Position numbers and translations under genes: made by a program | DNA from: Azotimanducus sp965220185 | GTDB taxonomy: Bacteria; Pseudomonadota; Gammaproteobacteria; Pseudomonadales; Azotimanducaceae | Length of the DNA stretch: 64,000 bases | Assembly (NCBI GenBank): GCA_965220185.1 | Contig: OZ244807.1 | Span: 682,001 to 746,000 of the forward strand | Direction: 5' to 3' | Notes under the pieces: generated by a model | What the model saw: only the letters and a program-made list of their open reading frames with translations | Databases searched by the model: none | What the model was told of the DNA's origin: nothing | Shown here: in pieces, positions 34,216 through 41,860 of the stretch | Layout: every line of letters begins with the position of its first letter | Numbering within the stretch: position 1 is the stretch's first letter

Positions 34216-37200
34216 CTGACTGTAGACGCCGCCTCCGCCACAATTACGATTACGATCACCGGCGTCAACGACGATCCCGCCATTGAGGTTGCTGGTGGCG
34301 GCGATTCTGACTCCACCGCCGCTGGCATCACCGCCTCCTTCACGGTCGCCGAAAACGCTCCCGATGTCATTGAAGGCGCCGCTGGACACATCCTTGGCCT
34401 CATCACGCTCTCCGACCCCGACGGCGACGAACTGACCGCCGACAGCGTTACCGTCAGCGACGGCGAGCGCTTCCAAGTGATCAGCCATCCGGAGGGCGAC
34501 GAGGCGCGCCTCTGGCTCACCCTCAAGCCCGGCGTGAAGCTCGACTTCGAGAAGGAAAAGTCCATCGACCTCACGCTTACCGTCGACGACGGCAACGGCG
34601 GCTCTGCTTCCACCACCGTCACCGTCAATGTCGAGGATGTCAACGAGGCACCCACCGCCTCCGGCGATGCCATCCCTCCCATCACCGGCACCGCCGGCGA
34701 GCCCCTTGAGGGCGCGGAGGTCAACCTTCTGTCCTCCTTCAGCGACCCCGATGGAGACGTACCTGTCCGCTACACTGTCAGCGGCGCCCCTTCGTGGCTC
34801 ACGTTCAGCGTCGCGTTCGGCGAGGACGATAACGGCAACCCCACCGCCACCGGTCTCTTCACCGGCACGCCGCCCACGGGTGCCGACTCCGCCACCACCG
34901 TCGCCGTGACCATCAACGCCATCGACGCTGGCGGGCTGTCCGCCTCCACCTCCGTGCGGATCATCGTCGACGACGGGGTCAACGAAGACATCACCGCCGT
35001 CGACCTTCTGAACGATGCTGGCAACGTCGTCGTCGATGCCGAGGTCAAGGAGAACGATGCCTCCGGCCCCGTGCTCGGCGAGATCCGCGTCACCGACTCC
35101 GACGACCCCGGTCACCCCAGCGGCGAGCACCTCATCCAAGTGCTGAGAGGGAGCACCACGAGCGAGTCGCCCGACGCCCGCCTCGACGCCCGCTTCGAGG
35201 TCAAGTACGACGACGCAGGTGTGCCGTGGCTCGCCATCAAGGAAGGCTCGACCTTCAACCACGAGATGGGCGGTGGCTTCGTCGACATCACCATCCGTGC
35301 GGTCGACCTCAACGGCGCGACTAACGCGCGCGGCACTGCCTTCACCGGCAATGTCGAGCACCGCACCATCACTGTCGAGGTCACCGACCAGAACGACGCT
35401 CCCAGGGCCAATCCCATCGGCAACTGGTGGGTGACCGCCGAGGAAGGCTTGCGCTCCAGCGACGCCGACGGCATCGCGGAAGGCAGATGGCTGACGTTCA
35501 AGTTGGACATGGACGGCACGGGCAGGGACGACGCCTTCACCGACCCCGACGGCGACCCGCTGACCTACTCCCTGTCCGGCCCCTCCATCCTGGAGATCGA
35601 TGAGAACGGGGTGATCCGGAATGCGAAGGGCGCCCTGCCCATCAAGGGCAACCACAAGTTCACGGTCACGGCCACCGATCCGGACGGCCTCTCGGCCTCG
35701 TCCGACTTCTACGTGGCCATCGCGCTGTCCGGGGACGGTACCGACACTAACGCCGGCGAGGACAACAACGAGCCGGACTTCAGCAATGTGCAGGAGAACG
35801 ACTACACCGAGGGCGACGGCGACGGCACCGTTGTCGCGACGTTCACCGTCACGGACGACGACAATGCCCTCGGCCACCACCCGTTCGCGCTCGAATCTGT
35901 GCGCATCACGAACCTAGTGATCAGTTTTGACGAAGGCGATGACCTGCCGGTCGATTTGACATCGAACACTCCTCTGATGGGCGTGGATAAGCAGTTCGCC
36001 GATGCGTTCGAACTCTCCAAGCCGAGGAAGAGCGGCAACGCATGGACCTACGATCTGATCGTCCGCGACGATCCAATGACGAGGCAGGTGGACGAAACGG
36101 ACATCCTGGATCACGATGAGGGACCTGTGATTGACGGAACCAACCGCGGCGGGGTTGACAGTGTCGAGGTCACGGTCACGGCCACCGACGGCCAAGGCGA
36201 AAAGAAGGAAGAAACCATTGATGTCGACATCGAGGACCGGAACGAGGCGCCCGAGGTTGAAGGCGTGACTAGCACCATGCCCGCGGGTACTCTCCTGACT
36301 GCGCAGCTAGGTTCGCTGCAGCAGTCGATGGACGAGAAGGTGACGCTGTACATCAACCTGGAGGCCCTGTGGTCCGACCCCGACGACAACGACGACCCCG
36401 ACGAGTTGACCTTCACCGCCGACGCAAGCTCGACATCCTGGATCAGGATCGTGAACGGTCCGTTCCAATGGGACGACAGGCCCAGCGGTGTCAATTGGCC
36501 CGCAAGCCCGGGCCCGACCGGGAGTGAAAGGGTGATCACTGACGACAACGTTGCACCCGCCGCCAACGACGACACTTGGGTGGTGATCGTTGAGATCGAC
36601 CGCACCGGCAGCAACAACGGCCAAGGCGACCGGGGCAGCTTCACGCTGACGGCGAAGGACGACAGGGGCGGGCCCACAGGCACCTTGACAGTGCCTGTCG
36701 TGCCGACGGACCAGAACCTTCCCGCCCCCGAGAACTCGGTCACGATCAGCGGCGTTCCCCGCGAGGACGCCACCCTGCGCGCCACCTTCAACGACGACAG
36801 GGACCCCGACCTGCGCGGTGCCACGGATCCCGCGCTGGTGCTCTACCAGTGGTTCAGGGACCCCGACACCGACAACGACGGCACCATCGGAAACGACGGC
36901 GACACCCCCTCGCCAACTCCCTTCCGCGTAAGCACCGACAGCACCTACAAGCTGACCCAGGAGGATGTCGGCATGGGCATCCGGGTGATGGTCCAGCACT
37001 ACGAGATCCACGCAGGCCAACTCGTCTCGATCAATTCAGAAGACGACACCGCGATAGTGATTGCAGGCTCCACGCCGGCTTCGCGGCCGGTGAGCAACAC
37101 GCCGGACGCGGGCACCGGGAGCATCACGATCCTCGCCGATGCCAATGCCCTGACGGTGCCGGACAACGCCTTGCGCGTCACCGACGAGGACCGCGCAGCC

Positions 37201-38877
37201 TTCCCGGCGAATCCCATGGGCATGGTGCTGGACGCACAGGTGACCTTCACTTGGGAGGTGTCCGACAACGGTCGCGGCGGCTGGACGACGGTCGACCAGG
37301 TCGGCGACACGGATACGCAGTCGCTTGAGTTGCGAAATGGCACCGGCAGCGTCGACACCAACAACCCCGCCAACGGCGACGGCCAAGGCAAGTACTACCG
37401 CGCGGTCGCCACCTACGACGCGGACGGCATCGCCGCTACCATGGAGACGGAGAGCGTCTACAGCGCTCCGGTGCGGGTCGGCAATATAAACGACAGAAGC
37501 TCTGAGCAGCCGACTCCCGCGCCCACGGTCACCGGCAGCGCCGCCCCGGGCGGTACGCTTACTGTGAATGCGAATGTGCCCGGCGCGACTGTGTCTGTGC
37601 AGTGGCAGATGAGGACGGGCGACGAGCCCACTGGACATTGGTCCAATATTTCCGATGCCACCGGCACCAGCCTGACCCTCACGCAGGCGAACGTCGGGCA
37701 GACGCTGCGCGCGGTGGTCTCCTACGAAGGCACGAACGGCGTGACAGCTATTGTTACCGCCGCTGCTCCTGAAGTGGTTCGCGGCACCCCATCGAGCACC
37801 GCGCTGCCGGTTAAGCTGAAGGACTACGACATCGAAGCCACCGTCACGGGCACTGGGCACGGGCCCGACCGCAGCCCCAATGACCCTATTTTCCATGCGG
37901 GGCACAACCTGTCGCTGACGGAGACGGTCGATCTCAGGAGCCTGTTCCAGGATCCCGACAGCGCGCGCCTCACCTTCACGGTTGATACTGCTAACAGCAC
38001 GGGCTTGGGCAGCAGCACAGCCCCCGTCGCCCGCAGCCAGTACGTGTTCGCCGAGGCGCCCGGCGGCTTGCTGACGTTCAACACGGCCACCGGGGAGATC
38101 ACGTTCAACAGCGACGTGTACCGCGGCCACGACGGCACTCCCACCGACGGCGCAGGGAACGTTATCAAGTTGAGCATCAACGCCAACGACAGCCTCACCG
38201 GCAGGGATAGCTCTCGTGACAGCACCGTGGACGCGGCGGTGAACCTCCGCATCAACGTGGCGCCCACGGGCATCACGTTCGAAAACAACGCGAATGGCTC
38301 AGGAGATACGATAACGGGCTTCACCACGATGGAGTATCTCGCTCCGGTGGGTACCCGCGGCGAGTTCATTGCCTACATTGATGTTCAGGACGAGAACCTG
38401 CGCACGCACAAGTTCGGAACGCACGAAGTCACCGTCTCGGACGACCGGTTCATGGTGGTGCGCAACAACTACGATAACGCGCGAGCGATGGACGACGGCG
38501 ACGGCAGCACCTGGGAGCTTCGCCTGAAGCCGGGCGTGAAGCTCGACTTCGAGACGGAGTCCGACGCCGACATGAATCCCGCCAACGGCAAGCAGATCGT
38601 GCTCACTCTCACGGCCACCGACGGCGGCGATCTGAGTACGCCTGCGGGGCCGGGAACAACGCCGATCCGGTTCACCGTCACAGTCACTGATCGCACGAAT
38701 GAACAGGGCGATACGAACCATCCGCTGTTAGATACTACCGTGCCGGGCCTCGATGATGTCGGTGACGACAGCGACGACGAAACGAAGGACGGCGACGACA
38801 CCGACACCGACGGCGGCGCCGCGCCGTCCATGATGGACGCCATGATGATGTCCACAATGGATGACGGCCTCTTCTAG
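34216..38877 (+). CDS. Giant cadherin/Ig-like repeat surface protein, 5'-truncated (cassette copy 4)
   Basis: An open frame of about 1,553 codons that starts right after the leader TAG, with no usable ATG, ribosome site or signal peptide; the first GTG far downstream (34477) would lose a cadherin unit. It is co-linear with copy 2 but clearly diverged. Matching blocks are ATITITITGVND, LSDPDGDELT, LWLTLKPGVKLDFE, GAPSWLTFSVAFGEDDNGN, FEVKYDDAGVPWLAIK, IGNWWVTAEE, VLYQWFRDPD, VSVQWQMRTG, LTFNSDVYRGHDG and DGSTWELRLKPGVKLDFE. It ends in an Asp-rich segment and MDAMMMSTMDDGLF. The frame is intact over 4.6 kb, which argues for selection or recent descent from an expressed gene. Confidence 0.75.
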   Translation: MTVDAASATITITITGVNDDPAIEVAGGGDSDSTAAGITASFTVAENAPDVIEGAAGHILGLITLSDPDGDELTADSVTVSDGERFQVISHPEGDEARLWLTLKPGVKLDFEKEKSIDLTLTVDDGNGGSASTTVTVNVEDVNEAPTASGDAIPPITGTAGEPLEGAEVNLLSSFSDPDGDVPVRYTVSGAPSWLTFSVAFGEDDNGNPTATGLFTGTPPTGADSATTVAVTINAIDAGGLSASTSVRIIVDDGVNEDITAVDLLNDAGNVVVDAEVKENDASGPVLGEIRVTDSDDPGHPSGEHLIQVLRGSTTSESPDARLDARFEVKYDDAGVPWLAIKEGSTFNHEMGGGFVDITIRAVDLNGATNARGTAFTGNVEHRTITVEVTDQNDAPRANPIGNWWVTAEEGLRSSDADGIAEGRWLTFKLDMDGTGRDDAFTDPDGDPLTYSLSGPSILEIDENGVIRNAKGALPIKGNHKFTVTATDPDGLSASSDFYVAIALSGDGTDTNAGEDNNEPDFSNVQENDYTEGDGDGTVVATFTVTDDDNALGHHPFALESVRITNLVISFDEGDDLPVDLTSNTPLMGVDKQFADAFELSKPRKSGNAWTYDLIVRDDPMTRQVDETDILDHDEGPVIDGTNRGGVDSVEVTVTATDGQGEKKEETIDVDIEDRNEAPEVEGVTSTMPAGTLLTAQLGSLQQSMDEKVTLYINLEALWSDPDDNDDPDELTFTADASSTSWIRIVNGPFQWDDRPSGVNWPASPGPTGSERVITDDNVAPAANDDTWVVIVEIDRTGSNNGQGDRGSFTLTAKDDRGGPTGTLTVPVVPTDQNLPAPENSVTISGVPREDATLRATFNDDRDPDLRGATDPALVLYQWFRDPDTDNDGTIGNDGDTPSPTPFRVSTDSTYKLTQEDVGMGIRVMVQHYEIHAGQLVSINSEDDTAIVIAGSTPASRPVSNTPDAGTGSITILADANALTVPDNALRVTDEDRAAFPANPMGMVLDAQVTFTWEVSDNGRGGWTTVDQVGDTDTQSLELRNGTGSVDTNNPANGDGQGKYYRAVATYDADGIAATMETESVYSAPVRVGNINDRSSEQPTPAPTVTGSAAPGGTLTVNANVPGATVSVQWQMRTGDEPTGHWSNISDATGTSLTLTQANVGQTLRAVVSYEGTNGVTAIVTAAAPEVVRGTPSSTALPVKLKDYDIEATVTGTGHGPDRSPNDPIFHAGHNLSLTETVDLRSLFQDPDSARLTFTVDTANSTGLGSSTAPVARSQYVFAEAPGGLLTFNTATGEITFNSDVYRGHDGTPTDGAGNVIKLSINANDSLTGRDSSRDSTVDAAVNLRINVAPTGITFENNANGSGDTITGFTTMEYLAPVGTRGEFIAYIDVQDENLRTHKFGTHEVTVSDDRFMVVRNNYDNARAMDDGDGSTWELRLKPGVKLDFETESDADMNPANGKQIVLTLTATDGGDLSTPAGPGTTPIRFTVTVTDRTNEQGDTNHPLLDTTVPGLDDVGDDSDDETKDGDDTDTDGGAAPSMMDAMMMSTMDDGLF

Positions 38878-38939
38878 ACGAGGGGAAGAGGTCGCCAACG
38901 GGTTGTGCGCTCCATGGACGGAGCGCCTCACCCACTTTG

Positions 38940-38972
38940 AATGCCCCGTCTCGTGCGGGGCATTTCTTTGTG
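38940..38972 (+). terminator. Terminator after cassette copy 4
   Basis: AATGCCCCG at 38940-38948 pairs with CGGGGCATT at 38956-38964, then TCTTTG. It is homologous to the hairpins after copies 1 and 2. From here to 39229 only a diverged start of the flank small frame (39006) is seen. Confidence 0.75.
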
Positions 38973-39229
38973 GGCATGCTTCCATGGCCAAAAGGACGCT
39001 CTACGATGCCACAACCCTTCGCCTTCCGCAGGCACCCATTCTTAAGGAATCCCCCTTAGCTGGGACGAGTCGATTCGTCAGAACCCTCATTCGAATATTC
39101 GCGGAGAATTTGCGAAGCAACCCGACGAACAGGCTGGCAGCAGCTCCATTCAACGCACTTGCGTTCTCAACCGAAGCCACCGTGCCGCCCCGAACTTCAT
39201 GCGCGCCCAACAGTGATACCATTCAAGCC

Positions 39230-40213
39230 ATGACAGGTAGCCAAATCCCCCGAGAGATCCAAGAGGACGCGCGCGAAGCCCTCGACCACCTCGAAGGTGG
39301 CGTGGCTGCGGTGTTGTTTGGATCGCGCGCACGCGGGGCATGGCAAAGGCGCAGCGATTGGGACATTGCGCTGATTACAGCGAGGGACGATGCGGAACTG
39401 GGTTTCAAGAGAGCATTCGAGAACGCTTGTCAGAAAGGCCATGAAGTCAACTGGATCGTTCTGCCTGAATCAGACATCAGAGACAAGTGCCGATACCTGG
39501 GCGCGGTTCAGCGTGCGATTGTGCGCGACGGTGTCCCGATCATTGGCAATTGGAACGTTGAACGCTTAAGGGGGAAGCAACTGCAAATGGACATGGGTTT
39601 GTATCGAAGGCATGTCATCATGGCGGGAAAAAGCTTGAAGACTGCGAGCGACGCTTACGCGGAGATCGTAGAAGGGCATCTCGACACCGAACAACAACAA
39701 GCCAACTGTGCTGTATTCATCGGCAGCAGCGCCGATGCCGCCGAACGTCTTGGCAAGGCCACGCTGATGGCGCTTGGCATCGATCCGATTGAAACGCACG
39801 ACATGGACAAGCTGGCCGAACAGGCATCTGATGCGGGGCATGTCGAAGAAGCGAAGATGCTTCGCGCCCTGAACGCACACACCCGCCAAGATCATGTGGC
39901 GCATTACATGATTCAGCGTGATCCTGTGGAGAGCGCGAACGATGCGGCCATGAGACTGACCGGCGTGATGCGCCTCTACCAAAAGACGCTTGCAACCATG
40001 CCTCAGTCGCTCGCAAGGGAAAAGAGGACAGCCACCGAGAATGTCGCGCTCCAAGAACTTCGGCGAGCGGCGGAGGTGTTTGCAACGTCACCGCAAATCG
40101 ACGTCGCGAGCGCATCGCCTGACGTGGCAGCCTTGCTGTCGCATCGCGATGCCTTGTCGGAGGCGGCGAACGAAGCGCTCGCTCTGCACGAGCAGCTTGT
40201 CGGGGCAAGGTAG
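39230..40213 (+). CDS. MNT nucleotidyltransferase fused to a HEPN-like domain
   Basis: A 327-residue two-domain protein. Residues ~20-100 form a minimal nucleotidyltransferase with LFGSRARGAWQRRSDWDIALI, i.e. the GS-x10-DxD active site. Residues ~125-260 are helical and resemble HEPN-type domains that partner with MNT antitoxins (YRRHVIMAGKSLKTASDAY, NCAVFIGSSADAAERLGKATL). The usual R-x4-6-H catalytic pair is not obvious, so RNase activity is uncertain. Start ATG 39230 is chosen because the frame upstream is derived from cassette 3' flank. A second MNT/HEPN pair follows at 40984. Confidence 0.75.
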   Translation: MTGSQIPREIQEDAREALDHLEGGVAAVLFGSRARGAWQRRSDWDIALITARDDAELGFKRAFENACQKGHEVNWIVLPESDIRDKCRYLGAVQRAIVRDGVPIIGNWNVERLRGKQLQMDMGLYRRHVIMAGKSLKTASDAYAEIVEGHLDTEQQQANCAVFIGSSADAAERLGKATLMALGIDPIETHDMDKLAEQASDAGHVEEAKMLRALNAHTRQDHVAHYMIQRDPVESANDAAMRLTGVMRLYQKTLATMPQSLAREKRTATENVALQELRRAAEVFATSPQIDVASASPDVAALLSHRDALSEAANEALALHEQLVGAR

Positions 40214-40272
40214 TCTGATACGCCGAGAAGCCATTCGGTCATCGGCCGGAAGAAAGACTCTCAGCCTCCGCC

Positions 40273-40437
40273 TAGTGTCCTGTGTCATAAATAAGTGTGG
40301 ATTCAGCGCGCAGGAGAAGGGCTGTGGCCGCGTTACGTCCCTTGGCAATACGGCCAGGTATTCCCTGCGGGACGTGCCTCGCCCACAGCCCTTCTCCTGC
40401 GCGCTGAATCCACACTTATTTATGACACAGGACACTA
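40273..40437. mobile_element. MITE family B, full copy with long hairpin arms
   Basis: A 165-bp palindromic element bounded by TA, with perfect 53-bp inverted arms beginning GTGTCCTGTGTCATAAATAA. The centre contains a further nested inverted repeat (ACGTCCC...GGGACGT). It has no coding capacity of its own. It lies between the MNT-HEPN gene and the broken gene at 40438-40897. Confidence 0.88.
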
Positions 40438-40897
40438 GAGCGTCCGCGTGCGTTCGTAGCGCATGCCGAGCCCGTTCCTCCCGCGCCTTTTCGATGATGA
40501 AGGTAGGCATTGAAGGGATGGGGATTTCGCAAGGCTCGGTGGAATCAACGGGAGCGGCGATGATCCCATCGCGAAGCAGCGCATTGAAGGAATGTGACCC
40601 GTCACTGAATTTCCTTTGGACAATTCGAGCGCCTCGACCCGTGTATTTTTCGACCATTTCTTCGAGCGCGCCTTCACATTCGAGCCGAGAGAGGCTGTCC
40701 TTTTCAAGCTCTCCATACAAGTCCGCAATGATGCTGACAGGCAATTCACTCGATGCCAGCCGATGCGCGTAGTAGCCTTCGCGGTATGTCCGCCCCAGAG
40801 ACAGGGCGGCGTCCCTGTCAAGTTCGGAGATATTTGGTCTGTCCTCCTTGATGAGGGATTCGAGGACTGCTTGCAGGTAGCAGGTGAGATGACGCGG
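40438..40897 (-). pseudogene. Unknown gene fragment cut by MITE family B
   Basis: A minus-strand frame opens after a stop at 40898-40900 and reads through to the MITE: AVLESLIKEDRPNISELD, GRTYREGYYAHRLASSEL, IADLYGELEKDSLSRLE, GALEEMVEKYTGRGARIVQ, FIIEKAREERARHALR. The composition looks like a real helical protein. There is no ATG in the open part before TTG 40744, and the 3' end now reads into the MITE hairpin. I recognise no family. It is best seen as a fragment whose 5' start and 3' end are both lost. Confidence 0.45.
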
Positions 40898-40983
40898 TCA
40901 ATTGTCGGACTCATGTGCAAGCGTCTCGCTCCAAGCGCGGACTTCGCAATTAATCCTTCGATTTACTATATCCTTGCAGTGCC

Positions 40984-41373
40984 ATGACCGATACAGATCA
41001 ACTTGCAGGGATACTCAAAGCGACCCGACCGAGCTTGCGCATGGCGATGCTGTTCGGTTCTAGGTCGGACAACTGGGCAGGCCCTGAAAGCGATATCGAC
41101 CTTGGCGTTCTTGATGCCCGCCAGCTGTCGTCTGACGAAATATTCGACCTCGGATTTGCTGTGATGGAAGCAACGGGAAGCGATGTGGACGTGGTCGATA
41201 TGTTCGAAGTGCCACAGCCCATTACCAAGAACATACTGAAAGGCATTCGACTATTTGGTTCAGATGAATGCTTTGCCCAGCTCTACACAAGGCATCTTAT
41301 TGAACAGGAAGACTTCGGGCGGCTTCGGCATAAGGCGTTGGCGGCACGGGTGGCGGCATGGACGCGGAGATGA
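40984..41373 (+). CDS. MNT-type nucleotidyltransferase antitoxin
   Basis: A 129-residue minimal nucleotidyltransferase with MLFGSRSDNWAGPESDIDLGVL, the GS...DxD site. MNT proteins neutralise HEPN RNase toxins, in studied systems by adenylylating them. The gene overlaps the start of the HEPN gene by 16 bases, the normal arrangement for such pairs. The ATG is at 40984. Confidence 0.85.
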   Translation: MTDTDQLAGILKATRPSLRMAMLFGSRSDNWAGPESDIDLGVLDARQLSSDEIFDLGFAVMEATGSDVDVVDMFEVPQPITKNILKGIRLFGSDECFAQLYTRHLIEQEDFGRLRHKALAARVAAWTRR

Positions 41374-41785
41374 TCACGCAAAAGCTCGATACGTTGAACG
41401 AGCATATCGCGAGAATCCGAGAATGCGTCCCCGAAAAGCCTGAGGACTTCGGAAATGATCGCAACGCAGAAGATAGTGCCGTTCTCAACTTCTGCCTCGC
41501 AGTTCAAGTGTGTGTCGATATCGCCATGCATGTGGTTTCGCAAGGCGGCTTTGAGCGCCCTGAAAGCATGGCACAAGCCTTTGCGTCCCTTCGTGACGCA
41601 GGTGTACTCGAAACTGAGACGGCCCGCAAGCTGCAGCAGGCGTGTCATATACGCAACATTGCCATGCACGACTATGTGCGCTTGAATTTCAAACCCTGCA
41701 TGAAGCCTGCACCACGCACTTGTCGATGTTTGACAACTTCAGAGATTCAATTCTGGTTTGGCTGAAGGCGCAGAGCCTTCAATAA
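41358..41785 (+). pseudogene. HEPN (DUF86-type) toxin, frameshifted near its C-terminus
   Basis: The N-terminal ~115 residues are a normal DUF86 HEPN protein, including the RNase motif RNIAMHDYVRLNF (R-x4-H). At about 41690 (AATTTCAAACC) one base appears lost. In the original frame the protein runs to 41765 with an unrelated end (CRCLTTSEIQFWFG). In the next frame the expected C-terminus is intact (TLHEACTTHLSMFDNFRDSILVW) and ends at TAA 41783-41785, inside a fragment of MITE family A. The active-site motif precedes the break, so a residual activity cannot be excluded. Confidence 0.75.
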
Positions 41786-41796
41786 GACCTTCCTTA
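41783..41796. mobile_element. MITE family A end fragment
   Basis: AAGACCTTCCTTA matches the right terminus of the family A element with two changes. It supplies the stop codon of the shifted HEPN frame. Confidence 0.5.
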
Positions 41797-41860
41797 ACGC
41801 GAGCACATCCGCAGAAAAACGCCGTCGAGGTCGGGGGAGGGACATGCGGGACACCTTCGC

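Noticed and set aside
34156..35880. 574-codon minus-strand frame opposite adhesin copy 4
   Set aside because: Same codon-bias shadow; part of it even runs into the non-coding leader.
38861..39229. N-terminal extension of the MNT-HEPN protein to 38861
   Set aside because: It starts inside the adhesin stop region and reads through the terminator hairpin; family similarity begins at ATG 39230.
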